DNA of 64,000 bases from Chitinophaga pinensis (GCA_945890895.1 CAMDDG010000007.1:1-64000); one strand, 5' to 3'; shown: positions 20,606 to 31,293, counted from the stretch's first letter. A program made the numbers and translations. Notes: generated by a model from the sequence alone, not told the origin.

Positions 20606-21135
20606 AAAATTCTTGTTTGAAGTTCTTTTATAAATTTATTCCAATCGTAGGGGGATTTTTGATGGTTTAAAGCATAGCCAAACTTATTTATTGAGATAAA
20701 AACTAAGTCATATTCTCCATTAGAGAAGCCATCGAGTACAGGCAAATTATAACTATGATAAGATTTAGGACCTTTTGCTATTTTCCAAAATAAACTAGGA
20801 TTCTTTTCTTCTAAAAATTGAGCTACCAATAGACCAAAATCTACTACAACAGCCAACCCTTGATTATTCAGCTTCATTCCTCCATCAAATTCACGAATGG
20901 TATGAAAGTGCTCATTCTGTATAAGATAGAAAACTTTTCTGTTAACTTCAGTTATCAACTTTAAATTATTTTCGAAATTCGTGTAATTATTGATGTATTG
21001 AAGTAGAAATTTAACCCTTTCATATCTTACAGAAAGAAACCAGTCAAAATAGGCTTGAGCTTCTTTTTTATTCCAATTTTGAGCTCCTTTTTCAGCAAGC
21101 TCGTTTGGTGGCATAAATAATGGATATTCACTCAT
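20602..21135 (-). CDS. Hypothetical protein, possible immunity-type protein
   Basis: 177-aa soluble ORF starting 10 bp after the end of a short frame resembling a polymorphic-toxin tail. Confidence 0.5.
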   Translation of the reverse strand: MSEYPLFMPPNELAEKGAQNWNKKEAQAYFDWFLSVRYERVKFLLQYINNYTNFENNLKLITEVNRKVFYLIQNEHFHTIREFDGGMKLNNQGLAVVVDFGLLVAQFLEEKNPSLFWKIAKGPKSYHSYNLPVLDGFSNGEYDLVFISINKFGYALNHQKSPYDWNKFIKELQTRIL

Positions 21136-21144
21136 TGTATCAAT

Positions 21145-21280
21145 TTAAAATGTTTGACCTGTATCTGTTAATTTAATTTCACTTTTGCCTGCTTCTCGCA
21201 ATTTTTTATTAAGCCCATCAACATAGTTTTTAAATCCATCTGTATAACCTCCTTTTCCTGTTTTTTCATGCTTATTCCCT
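21145..21280 (-). pseudogene. Possible remnant of a polymorphic-toxin C-terminus
   Basis: Open frame ...RIGNKHEKTGKGGYTDGFKNYVDGLNKKLREAGKSEIKLTDTGQTF* with no start codon in context, immediately upstream of the 21135 CDS. An alternative ATG frame is also open. Confidence 0.3.
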
Positions 21281-21282
21281 AT

Positions 21283-21728
21283 TCGTTTTTATAAACACTA
21301 ACTATTGATAGTCCGTATTTTTTATAGTTCAATGAGTAGTCTTTTATTTCATCTGCATTTTTTAAGCCAACTATATCTACAATAACACTTTGAAGTTTAT
21401 TTTGGGGTTCACTTATTAAACTCTCTGGGGCATAAACTGTTTTTGTCTGCTTTTTATCGGTTTTATAATAAACTTCATTTGTATAAACAATATAATCACT
21501 TGCTTAATTAGAAACTTTTGCATTTGACAAAGACAAAACTATTCCTTCTTTATTACCTGTAATTCCCCAATTTTTGGCTTTAATATAAACAGGTCTAACT
21601 ACCTGTTCTAAATTAACAGTAATCATATTTTCTTTTGCTGGTAAAAATTCCTCTTTCCTCCATGGACGATAATACAAGTAACCTCCTGCAATTAAAGCTA
21701 CTAAAACCAATAATAATAATCTTTTCAT
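21283..21728 (-). pseudogene. Small membrane-anchored protein gene interrupted by one in-frame TAA
   Basis: MKRLLLLVLVALIAGGYLYYRPW...SLSNAKVSN*ASDYIVYTNEVYYKTDKKQTKTVYAPESLISEPQNKLQSVIVDIVGLKNADEIKDYSLNYKKYGLSIVSVYKNE*; both halves in the same frame. Confidence 0.65.
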
Positions 21729-21742
21729 TTTACTAATAGCGT

Positions 21743-22276
21743 TTATTTCATCTTTTCAAAATAATATAAATCTCCAAACATTTTTCCGTTCTCTTCTTCA
21801 CAGTGAATGAAGATCTCTTGGGGTATGCTATCTCTAAAACTTATTCGTGTTGTTTGATTGCAGCTGTTGGATTTTTGTTGAATTATTAATGTGTCATTTA
21901 CTACTCTAGGTAAAATTTCAAAACTACCACCAACATAATATGACCCCAAAACACTATTATTCTCATTATATAAATAGATTGAAGAATTTGCTCGTTTAGA
22001 ATCTTCGTAAAGACCGCTTAATATTGTGTAAGCAACAAATTTCAACATTCCATCGCTTTCTGAATAAGCATCTCCTATGTAAGTTACTTTGTACTCAAGA
22101 ACCTCTTTAGGTTTCATTAATTTAAAAAAATACTCCTGGCCTTTCTCATTCTGATTTAAAACAAGTTGTTTAATTTCTGTTGCAAAATCCTGTTTTACAA
22201 TTTCTTTGGTTTTATTTCTTTGACAAGAACAAAAAAGAATAATCAGTAAAAACTTAAATGTCTCTCTAGTAATCAT
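21743..22276 (-). CDS. Hypothetical lipoprotein
   Basis: MITRETFKFLLIILFCSCQRN signal/lipobox. Confidence 0.5.
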   Translation of the reverse strand: MITRETFKFLLIILFCSCQRNKTKEIVKQDFATEIKQLVLNQNEKGQEYFFKLMKPKEVLEYKVTYIGDAYSESDGMLKFVAYTILSGLYEDSKRANSSIYLYNENNSVLGSYYVGGSFEILPRVVNDTLIIQQKSNSCNQTTRISFRDSIPQEIFIHCEEENGKMFGDLYYFEKMK

Positions 22277-22429
22277 TGATGGTTGGTTTTTTAGAGTTGT
22301 TAAACAATTGCATTAATTAATCTGCTTTTTTCAGGTCCAGTTTTTTCGACCACATCAATACATCTTGATGATTTCTTTAACTTTATCATTTTTTTTAATT
22401 TTTTGAAAACATCACTTTTTGAACCGTTT

Positions 22430-23101
22430 CTAATTAAATTGCAATTTCCAATATTGTTCAACTGTTTTTGTAGGATTGTCATAAAATTGAATTTCTAATG
22501 ATTCACCTTTTACATACAGAAATTCATCTCTCCAAAAACATTCAACAGGACTAAATTGCATCTGACTTAGTTCAATAATTTTATCGATTTTAATATTTGT
22601 GCGGCTATTATCATCTAGATTATTTTGAATTTTCCAAATTTGAAAACCTATTTCTTCTCCTTCAATTCCGTAAGGTTTTATGCAAGCAAAGTATTTATTA
22701 TCTTCTGAAAATATAGGGATATTCCATATCTCAATTATTTTAATTTTCGCGTCTATTAAACTAAACTTCAATCCCTCGGAATAAACAGTTTGGACTAAAT
22801 GTCGATTTATTATTTCATAATAACCTAAATATTCATAATTTATATGAAATTCTTCAGACATTGAATCATCCTTCAAACTCAAAGTCGAATCAATTCCAAC
22901 AATTTTGATTTTTCCATTTATTTTTTTTATTTTATTAGTATCTAGAAGATTTCTTTCTTTATTCTTATGAAAAGTATTGTATTCCTCAACGGAAATCGGA
23001 ATTATTGAAAATTGATTTATTTCTTTTGTATTAGAATTATAATGAATGCAACAACCGCATACTAATAAAAGAAAAATAATAAATTTATAAGTTTTCATCA
23101 A
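22430..23101 (-). CDS. Hypothetical lipoprotein
   Basis: MMKTYKFIIFLLLVCGCCIHYN signal/lipobox. Confidence 0.5.
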   Translation of the reverse strand: MMKTYKFIIFLLLVCGCCIHYNSNTKEINQFSIIPISVEEYNTFHKNKERNLLDTNKIKKINGKIKIVGIDSTLSLKDDSMSEEFHINYEYLGYYEIINRHLVQTVYSEGLKFSLIDAKIKIIEIWNIPIFSEDNKYFACIKPYGIEGEEIGFQIWKIQNNLDDNSRTNIKIDKIIELSQMQFSPVECFWRDEFLYVKGESLEIQFYDNPTKTVEQYWKLQFN

Positions 23102-23213
23102 AAATCACCTCTATATTGTAAGTAGACCTAAAACTCGAACTGGACGAATTTCGGCAAAAAACAAAAATTCCTATTCAAATCAAATATCAGATAAATCTCA
23201 ATCAAAATTTTAA

Positions 23214-23870
23214 TCATTGCACCATCCAAAAGGGTGTAACTTTGAATTTTTCAAACTCAAAGTTACATTTCTCATTAATCAATTTATATTTTTTACTCTC
23301 TAATAAATCGGCAAAACGAAGTAAATCATCATACTTAAAATTTTCGATGGCAGGAATAGGTGTCTCTAATAAAATTTTTTGATAGCTTAAATATGGATTA
23401 TTAACTTCATAAAAATACTTTTCTATTATATCATTTTTGAGCTTAGGATAATGCTCTATAGAATATTGCGGCATTAATTTACTATCAAGAATAAAAATTT
23501 TATAAATTGTTTTAGAATTAAAGTCGGGATAATTTCTTAATCTAAAAAAACAAAATCTGACTTTCTCCTTTTTATCTACCAATATATAGGTATACGAATT
23601 ATTCATTAGAATTGAATATTTTTCATCGTCATATTTGACATATAGATCAACCTTTTTATTTTTAGCAACGTCACTATAAATAGAATTATTACATATATTT
23701 TTCAATTTTTCAAGTTCATTTAAATCAGCGGGATAATTAAATTGCCGATTGATAGTTTTACAACCACCTTTGCCATCTGTTTTCTTGTTATGATTTTCAG
23801 GACTAGTTTCGTTGCAACTAATTGCTATAAATCCGAAAACAAAAAAGAATATTAATTTTGAATTAGCCAT
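23214..23870 (-). CDS. Hypothetical lipoprotein
   Basis: MANSKLIFFFVFGFIAISCNET signal/lipobox. Confidence 0.5.
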   Translation of the reverse strand: MANSKLIFFFVFGFIAISCNETSPENHNKKTDGKGGCKTINRQFNYPADLNELEKLKNICNNSIYSDVAKNKKVDLYVKYDDEKYSILMNNSYTYILVDKKEKVRFCFFRLRNYPDFNSKTIYKIFILDSKLMPQYSIEHYPKLKNDIIEKYFYEVNNPYLSYQKILLETPIPAIENFKYDDLLRFADLLESKKYKLINEKCNFEFEKFKVTPFWMVQ

Positions 23871-24166
23871 TTGTACTTTTTAGGTTTTATTCTTAAAGTT
23901 AATACACGAAAATCAATTCTCTCCGTTACACAACACCAATCAACTCAAACCATCTACAAAATAGTACTTTTCTCTCATTTTTCCAGGTATTACAGTCAAA
24001 AACACGACAAAAACCTCATTTTTATGTTTTTCAAATTTTCTGCAACGAATCAAACATTAATTTCAATTGGTCTCAAAATGGAATAAGTCGCTTCTAACGG
24101 TAGAAAATGAAAAAATGCAATTTTAATTTTCTCCAAAAAAAAACGACCTTTACACTTCTTTAATCT

Positions 24167-27100
24167 ATGCGTAATTTCGTTTTTTATCCAAGTGTAAATA
24201 AGCCCCTTTTATCGCTTTGCACCCTACTCTGCTTTTCAAGTTTCATTCATTGGGGATGTAAATCTCCGAAATCAAAATTGGATAGTGCCGTTGCCGATGA
24301 AATTCGAAAAATACAGGAATCATCCAATTCCGATGAAACCAACATGGGTTACATCTATAAATCCAATATCTATCAGCAAAATCTTACCGCTCCCTATCAA
24401 AAAACACCCGATAAAATCTGGACACTGAAACATACCGACCTCGATTTATCCCTAAATTGGAATAATCGTACCGTCCACGGACAAGCCGCTCTAATACTAC
24501 AAAATCAGTTTCATTCCCAGTTAAATAGTGTAGAACTGAATGCGCAAGGAATGGATATTACGTCAATAAAAATAGATACTTCACTGAATCAACTGAATCC
24601 CAATTTTAAAGAATTCAATCTGCAAATTCCCGCTCAAAGTGTAAATGCAAATTGGAGCTACAACGATTCGGCCATACTGAAAATCCAACTGCCCTACTCC
24701 ATTAAGCGAAATCAAAGCATACGATTGTTCATTTCCTATATGGCGAATCCCGAACGAAAAGTGTACAACAAACCTACTACCGCTGGGGCAGCTATTTCGG
24801 CTGATAAAGGAGCGTATTTCATCAATCACGACCTCACACACCCGGTGTACCCCCGACAATTTTGGACACAAGGTGAAACCCATGCATCTTCGCGTTGGTT
24901 TCCTACCATCGATCATCCCAGTCAAAAACATACACAAACCCTGAGAATTACGTATCCCGACACCATGATTTCCATCAGCAACGGGAAACTTTCGAGCAGC
25001 AAAACCATCCCCCAAAACAAAGAAAAAACGGATTGGTGGACCATGGATCAACCCCATTCGGTGTATTTGACCATGTTGGGTGTGGGAAATTGGAAGAAAA
25101 CAGAATCGGAAAGCGCAGCGAATAAATCGGGCAAAGTGCCGGTGAGCAGTTACGTGGAGCCCGTTTTCGAAAAAGCAGCCAACGATCATTTTAAAAACAC
25201 CTCCGAAATGATTGAATTCTTCGGAAAATATACCGGCGTTAGTTATCCTTGGGGGAAATTTGATCAAGTTTGCGTTCGTGAATTTGTGAGTGGAGCCATG
25301 GAAAACACCTCCTGCGTAGTGCACAACGAACGCTTGATGGATGCTGAAAACGACATGGAAGATTATGTGTCGCACGAGTTATTCCACCACTGGTTTGGGG
25401 ATTTAGCCACCTGCGAAAACTGGTCCGACTTAACTTTAAATGAAAGTTTTGCCACCTACGGGGAATACCTTTGGAGGGAGCATAAATACGGTGTGGCGAA
25501 TGCTCAAAACTGGATGAAATCCAACTCACAAATTTCTGAATCTGCGCATTTCAAAGCATTGGTAAATCACTATTACAACAATCCCGACGAGCAATTCGAT
25601 GATGTTCGATACAACAAAGGAGCGGCCATTTTGCACATGCTTCGCAATTACATTGGCGATGAGAATTTTCAAAGCAGCTTGAAATTATACCTCAGCCGAT
25701 TTGCGTATAAATCGACCAACGTTCACGATTGGAAAAAGGTGGTTGAAGAAGTTTCAGGCAGAAATATGGACGATTTTTTCAATTCTTGGTACTTCGCCGG
25801 TGGCAAGTTGAGCATTGACTATTACATCGGTCGCGACACCACCAACACCCAGCAAAAAGGCTATCGGTTGTATATACATTCTTATGCGAATATGTCGTCG
25901 TATTCTTCGGATGCTGAAACCGCAAATTCCCCGAAATTGACTCCGTATTACGGCAGCAACAAGGCGGTGGCATTGCCCATTCGTTGGGGAACTATTAACG
26001 CCAACACGAGCACCGGCACTCAATATTTCACTAAAGACACCACCATTTACACCCAAGCCGATCAAATCAATTATTCGATTTATTTGGGAGAAACCTTGCC
26101 GGATTTCGTGTTGCTCGACCCCAACACCACGCTGTTATCGGATGATATTCAGCCCAATTATCCAATGACTTTTGAACACCGACTGGAAGAGCGTAAATCG
26201 CTGACTAATAAACATTCCGACATCTGGAATCCGGAATTATTATTTCAATTGGGTTACAATGCCATGCATATCGCTCCAGAATCGTATTTGGTCAAGAATT
26301 TACCTATTTTTTTCGGGGGATATTTGTACGTTGCTTCCCGCTTTTGGCCTGCAAATAACACCGATTCAGTCGCCTTTCAATTTGGACAGAAAATGGGATT
26401 GGGAACGGACATCAGTCAAGGGGTTCAAACAAAATTGATACAAAAATTAATTGAATACAATCATTCACCGAATTATAAATACTTGCGCGAATGGTCGATA
26501 CAACAATGGATTGCGTTTGCGTTTAATTTGGAAATTTTCTCTGAAATTGAGTTAGCTGAAGAAGCTGAAAAATTGAGAAAAACTGCCATTGCAGATATCG
26601 AATCCACGATCAATGATAAATCTGCGGAAAAGTCGATTTATCTTTCAAGTTTGATTTCAGGAGTATTGATTTCTCCAAGTTTAGAAGAGAATCCCACTAC
26701 ATCTGCCGAAAGTAAAACACCTTCAAATGGCGGATTAAACAAGGGTGTTACAGACCCTAAACCTTCTTTCATGGAAATCGATTGGAAAAAAGACTATTCG
26801 TTGATTCAGTTAGACAGTCTTCGTCGTTCATGGAAAGACCAGTCCATTGACATGTATTTGCATTTTTACAGCAATCGCAACAACTGCAAACAAACCGGAA
26901 CGGTTGAAACCCGCAATTCTGATTCCTTGTTGATGGATTTTGCAAAGAAACAACTAACTCCATTTATCCGCAGCAATGAAGTGGATGTTTTACTTCCCAT
27001 TCAGGATCGTCACTTGCTTTCTCGCAACGTGAAATTCTTGTTTGAAATCTACAATCGCACCTACCACAAATTGAAGGTTACCAACAAGCTGACTCAAGAA

Positions 27101-27496
27101 TACATCGATTTTGAAAAAGAACTGTGGGAAAAGTTCTTTTTGATGCCATTGATTGGCGACCATCGCAATGAAATATTATCGCAATTATTCGAGAGTTTGT
27201 CGGAATCTGTGGAAGATGAACTATTTTCTGCATTGGAATTTCAGGAGCGCTTGCAAAAATCAGATGCTTTTGCCATTACGGGTGGAGCGCTCTATAATTT
27301 GAACTTGAATGAATGTTACGAAAAACTAGAGCTACTCAAAACCTTATCTAACAACGAATTAACAATCAACAACAACCCATCGCCCAAGAAATTCATGGAT
27401 TACCATTTGGGAAAATTAAAAATGGTATCTAAAAATACGGAAGCAAAATCATCCAATCGCTTGGCATTGATGAAATTGAACGAATTTTTAAAATGA
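24167..27496 (+). CDS. M1 family zinc aminopeptidase, large lipoprotein-like form
   Basis: GAMEN motif (VSGAMENTSCVVHNE) and HELFHHWFGDLATCENWSDLTLNES; N-terminal FSSFIHWGCKS. Confidence 0.93.
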   Translation: MRNFVFYPSVNKPLLSLCTLLCFSSFIHWGCKSPKSKLDSAVADEIRKIQESSNSDETNMGYIYKSNIYQQNLTAPYQKTPDKIWTLKHTDLDLSLNWNNRTVHGQAALILQNQFHSQLNSVELNAQGMDITSIKIDTSLNQLNPNFKEFNLQIPAQSVNANWSYNDSAILKIQLPYSIKRNQSIRLFISYMANPERKVYNKPTTAGAAISADKGAYFINHDLTHPVYPRQFWTQGETHASSRWFPTIDHPSQKHTQTLRITYPDTMISISNGKLSSSKTIPQNKEKTDWWTMDQPHSVYLTMLGVGNWKKTESESAANKSGKVPVSSYVEPVFEKAANDHFKNTSEMIEFFGKYTGVSYPWGKFDQVCVREFVSGAMENTSCVVHNERLMDAENDMEDYVSHELFHHWFGDLATCENWSDLTLNESFATYGEYLWREHKYGVANAQNWMKSNSQISESAHFKALVNHYYNNPDEQFDDVRYNKGAAILHMLRNYIGDENFQSSLKLYLSRFAYKSTNVHDWKKVVEEVSGRNMDDFFNSWYFAGGKLSIDYYIGRDTTNTQQKGYRLYIHSYANMSSYSSDAETANSPKLTPYYGSNKAVALPIRWGTINANTSTGTQYFTKDTTIYTQADQINYSIYLGETLPDFVLLDPNTTLLSDDIQPNYPMTFEHRLEERKSLTNKHSDIWNPELLFQLGYNAMHIAPESYLVKNLPIFFGGYLYVASRFWPANNTDSVAFQFGQKMGLGTDISQGVQTKLIQKLIEYNHSPNYKYLREWSIQQWIAFAFNLEIFSEIELAEEAEKLRKTAIADIESTINDKSAEKSIYLSSLISGVLISPSLEENPTTSAESKTPSNGGLNKGVTDPKPSFMEIDWKKDYSLIQLDSLRRSWKDQSIDMYLHFYSNRNNCKQTGTVETRNSDSLLMDFAKKQLTPFIRSNEVDVLLPIQDRHLLSRNVKFLFEIYNRTYHKLKVTNKLTQEYIDFEKELWEKFFLMPLIGDHRNEILSQLFESLSESVEDELFSALEFQERLQKSDAFAITGGALYNLNLNECYEKLELLKTLSNNELTINNNPSPKKFMDYHLGKLKMVSKNTEAKSSNRLALMKLNEFLK

Positions 27497-27674
27497 TGTT
27501 ATTTGTTGTTTATTATTTAAAATCATTCTAATTTCGCAGATATTGCAAAAGAAGGTAGTTTCCAGGGGTATAATTCGAGCTTGTTGCATTCGGTGAGTTT
27601 CTAAATTGCATCGATTTTTACATCTCGAAAATTCATCCCCCGAAAAAACCTCACCTGTATTTACTCAAAGAACT

Positions 27675-27917
27675 ATGACCGCTAAAGACATCGAATTCAA
27701 CGAAGTGTACGAGATAGCCCGTTTGGAAGAAAGCGATCTGACTCAAAAATTAGCGGAAATGGGCTGTGTTCCCGGTACCGAAATTGTGAAATTATACACC
27801 GCACCGGGTGGAGATCCCATTGCATTTAGAATTGATGCTTATATACTCGGCCTGCGAAGAATTGAAGCAGATCAAATTGTTATACGTAAACCCATTGCGA
27901 AAATCGAAACCGTATGA
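27675..27917 (+). CDS. feoA: FeoA family protein
   Basis: LTQKLAEMGCVPGTEIVKLYTAPGGDPIAFRIDAYILGLRRIEADQI; directly upstream of feoB with 4-bp overlap. ATG at 27675 preferred. Confidence 0.88.
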   Translation: MTAKDIEFNEVYEIARLEESDLTQKLAEMGCVPGTEIVKLYTAPGGDPIAFRIDAYILGLRRIEADQIVIRKPIAKIETV

Positions 27918-29875
27918 CAAAACGCATCGCGCTGATTGGAAATCCCAATTGCGGCAAAACAACCTTATTCAATCGTTTAACTGGACTGGATCAAAAAACC
28001 AGTAATCTACCTGGAACCACAGTAGATTCCTATCAAGGAAAGATCAAACTTAACGGCGAAGTAGTCGAACTGATTGACCTTCCCGGAATTTACTCCTTAT
28101 TCACGAATTCCGAATATGAACACGTGGTAATTCGTCAGCTTCTGGCGGAAGGCGATCAAAAAATCGACGGGATTATTTATATTTTAGATGCTTCTAATCT
28201 CCGTAGAAACTTGTTGCTGCTATCACAAGTATCCGAATTGGAAATTCCAGCAACCTGCGTTCTAACCATGAACGACACGGCTGCTCGACGTCAAATCAGC
28301 GTTGATTACAGCAAACTTTCGGAAGAAATTGGATTAAACATAACACCTTTCAATCCCCGAACCGATAAAAACCTATCTCCTATTCACAATGCCATTTCGG
28401 ATTTAAAAGTAGGATTAAAATTGAGCTTCAATGCAGGATTCAGGGAACGTTTAAGCGATTTCGCCGACGGTAAAATTGACCGAGGAATCAGCAAAGAAAC
28501 CTTATTGCGATATGGATCCATCGATGGCGTTATTCAGCGAGCGGTATCCACCAAAGACAAGAAGAAAGCTTCCAATACCTTAAAGATTGACCGAATTGTC
28601 ACTCATCCGATTTATGGATTTTTCATATTTATTTTTGTAATGCTTGCCTTATTTCAAGGCGTGTTCACGTTGGCCGAAAAGCCCATGGAATGGATTGAAA
28701 ATGGATTTGCATTCCTTCGCGACCAAATCAGCACTATCTTACCCGGTGGAACCATGGGGAATTTTGTTCAAAATGGTTTGCTAAGCGGCTTGGAAGGCGT
28801 GGTGTTGTTTGTCCCCCAAATTTTCATTCTCTTCTTCTTGATTGGCATATTAGAAGATAGTGGTTACATGGTTCGTGCTTCGTTCATTTCCGATCGCATC
28901 ATGCGTAAATTGGGGCTGAATGGTCGTTCTATTATTCCTTTGGTCGGGGGATTTGCTTGCGCCATTCCGAGCATCATGGCTACCCGAACCATACGCAATA
29001 AATCCGAGCGTTTGATCACCATGCTCATTGTTCCGTTGATGAGCTGCAGCGCTCGATTGCCTGTTTACATTTTATTGATTTCCTTAATCGTTCCTGGAAA
29101 TGAATTCTGGGGACCATTACCTGCCCAGACTTTATTAATGACCTTGGCCTATTTCGCGGGGATATTCATGGCGGTAATCGTGGCATTTGGGTTGAAAATA
29201 TTCGGCAAAAAGGGTGAAAATTCGGAATTCGTTTTAGAGCTACCGACCTATCATCCCCCAAGAATACAAACGGTGATCAGTCAAGCGTGGATCAAGTGCA
29301 AGGCATTTTTAAATGAAGCGGGTAAAATCATCGTGATTATTTCCATGGTATTGTGGGCGTTATCCAGTTTCGGACCGGAAAAAGCGATGCAAGAAGCCCA
29401 TTTGAAAGCCACTGAATTGTCCCAACAAAACAATCCCGACTCCACACAGATTGCTCAAAGTTTATTATTGGAAGCGAGTTACGCGGGACACTTAGGCAAG
29501 TGGATTGAACCGGCTATTGCGCCTTTGGGTTATGATTGGAAAACAGGTATTGCTCTGATTTCATCGTTTGCTGCGCGGGAGGTTTTCGTAGGGACCATGA
29601 GCACGTTGTTTCAATCCAATTCGGATGACGAGGATGTGATGGGAATTCGCGACAAGATGCAGAGTCAAATCAATCCTGCTACGGGCAAACCGCTATATGG
29701 TATTCCGTATGCAGTGAGTTTGATGTTGTTTTACGCATTTGCGCTTCAATGCGTGAGCACCATGGCGGTGTTGAAAAAGGAAACCCATTCTTGGAAATGG
29801 CCTATTTTGCTTTTCGTGGGATATGGATTCATTGCGTATGTGAGTGCGTGGATTGCGTATAATGTGTTGTCTTGA
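27914..29875 (+). CDS. feoB: Ferrous iron transport protein B
   Basis: G1 GNPNCGKTTLFNRLTG, LPGTTVDSYQG, DLPGIYSL; Gate domains. Confidence 0.96.
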   Translation: MTKRIALIGNPNCGKTTLFNRLTGLDQKTSNLPGTTVDSYQGKIKLNGEVVELIDLPGIYSLFTNSEYEHVVIRQLLAEGDQKIDGIIYILDASNLRRNLLLLSQVSELEIPATCVLTMNDTAARRQISVDYSKLSEEIGLNITPFNPRTDKNLSPIHNAISDLKVGLKLSFNAGFRERLSDFADGKIDRGISKETLLRYGSIDGVIQRAVSTKDKKKASNTLKIDRIVTHPIYGFFIFIFVMLALFQGVFTLAEKPMEWIENGFAFLRDQISTILPGGTMGNFVQNGLLSGLEGVVLFVPQIFILFFLIGILEDSGYMVRASFISDRIMRKLGLNGRSIIPLVGGFACAIPSIMATRTIRNKSERLITMLIVPLMSCSARLPVYILLISLIVPGNEFWGPLPAQTLLMTLAYFAGIFMAVIVAFGLKIFGKKGENSEFVLELPTYHPPRIQTVISQAWIKCKAFLNEAGKIIVIISMVLWALSSFGPEKAMQEAHLKATELSQQNNPDSTQIAQSLLLEASYAGHLGKWIEPAIAPLGYDWKTGIALISSFAAREVFVGTMSTLFQSNSDDEDVMGIRDKMQSQINPATGKPLYGIPYAVSLMLFYAFALQCVSTMAVLKKETHSWKWPILLFVGYGFIAYVSAWIAYNVLS

Positions 29876-29903
29876 TTCATTGACTGGATTTAGCAGGGTT
29901 CAT

Positions 29904-29936
29904 TATTCGAGCAGTTTACTTCTATTCGAGCAGTTT
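29904..29936 (+). repeat. Short direct repeat TATTCGAGCAGTTT (2 copies)
   Basis: Copies at 29904-29917 and 29923-29936 in the long intergenic region upstream of the sigma factor. Confidence 0.7.
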
Positions 29937-30355
29937 TCTAAAGTAGTCGCCATAAAACAAATTCAATACTTGCAAGCAGGTTATTTACTCAGGGATTGGC
30001 ACTTGAAAGCTAATAATCAAATTGGGCATAGTTTTTGCGGCAATTCTTCCGCAAGTTTATAATTTCAAATTGCCTATACTTTGGGAAGAATATTCCAGTT
30101 GGTTTAAATATTTCAACCATTCACTACAAACAAATTGGCTATTTTTTTGTAATTTTGCATGGCAAAGTACATTCGTCGGAAAAAGTGAATCACTGCTCTA
30201 AATAACAGAACGAATCAATTGGATTATTCGTCAAAACAGAGTCAATACGACTTACAGACAGAAACTCATCAAACGAAAAATGGATTTGCGCACGTTTATA
30301 ACAAACAGAAAATAACTTAATTCATTTTTAACCTAATTAACTACGATTACCATAA

Positions 30356-31219
30356 ATGAGGCAATTAAAAATTTCAAAACAGTTTACCAATCGCGAAAAC
30401 AAATCACTGGACAAGTATTTAAATGAAATCTCCAAAGTGCCCATGATTGACGCACAAGAAGAGGTGGAATTAGCAAGAAGAATTCGTGAAGGCGACCAAG
30501 CCGCGTTGGAAAAACTAGTAAATGCCAACTTACGTTTCGTGGTTTCCGTTTCTAAACAGTACCAAAACCAAGGTTTAACTTTGGGGGATTTAATCAACGA
30601 AGGCAACATGGGATTGATCAAAGCAGCGAAGCGTTTTGATGAAACTCGTGGTTTTAAATTTATCTCTTATGCAGTTTGGTGGATTCGTCAATCCATTTTG
30701 CAAGCATTGGCAGATCAAAGCCGTATCGTGCGTCTTCCATTAAACAAAGTAGGTAGTTTAGGTAGAATTACTCAAGCCGCTGCGCGTCTTGAGCAAGAAT
30801 TAGAACGCGAACCCACTCCCCAAGAAATTGCAGATTCATTAGAAATTCCATTAACTGAGGTTGAAAACGCATTGCGTTCTTCTGGCCGTCACTTGTCTAT
30901 CGATGCACCTCTTGCAGAAGGTGAAGACAATACCCTTTTAGGTGTATTAGATAATAACGATGAGCCGAATCCAGACATGCCCTTGTTGAATGAATCATTG
31001 CAAAATGAAATCAACCGTGTTATTTCAACACTGAGCGACAAAGAACGCGATGTATTGAAGTATTACTTCGGATTAGATGGCAATGCAGCACACACCTTAG
31101 AAGATATTTCTGACAAGGTAGGATTGACTCGTGAGCGTGTACGTCAGATTAAAGAAAAAGCATTACGCAGATTGAGAAAATCAAGCAAAAGTAAAATTCT
31201 TAAATCCTATTTAGGATAA
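30356..31219 (+). CDS. rpoD: Primary RNA polymerase sigma factor (Bacteroidota RpoD/SigA type)
   Basis: [76 protein letters not shown]-terminal [27 protein letters not shown]. Confidence 0.95.
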   Translation: MRQLKISKQFTNRENKSLDKYLNEISKVPMIDAQEEVELARRIREGDQAALEKLVNANLRFVVSVSKQYQNQGLTLGDLINEGNMGLIKAAKRFDETRGFKFISYAVWWIRQSILQALADQSRIVRLPLNKVGSLGRITQAAARLEQELEREPTPQEIADSLEIPLTEVENALRSSGRHLSIDAPLAEGEDNTLLGVLDNNDEPNPDMPLLNESLQNEINRVISTLSDKERDVLKYYFGLDGNAAHTLEDISDKVGLTRERVRQIKEKALRRLRKSSKSKILKSYLG

Positions 31220-31234
31220 TTTTTAATATCCAAT

Positions 31235-31279
31235 CCCATAAAAAAGCCCTCCTTGAAACAAGGAGGGCTTTTTTATGGG
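31235..31279. terminator. Bidirectional Rho-independent terminator
   Basis: Perfect 21-bp arms CCCATAAAAAAGCCCTCCTTG / CAAGGAGGGCTTTTTTATGGG with AAA loop between convergent genes. Confidence 0.95.
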
Positions 31280-31293
31280 ATTCTCTTTTATTT

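Noticed and set aside
22300-22482. 60-aa minus-strand ORF overlapping the end of the 22430-23101 lipoprotein
   Set aside because: Overlaps a better ORF; no signal or domain; may be residual frame after decay.
24581-25375. 264-aa minus-strand ORF inside the M1 aminopeptidase
   Set aside because: Antisense to a well-supported, conserved CDS; shadow ORF.
30141-30160. TAATTTTG promoter -7 match upstream of rpoD
   Set aside because: The motif matches but no -33 element is visible at the proper distance and the gap to the start codon is ~200 bp; not reported as a feature.
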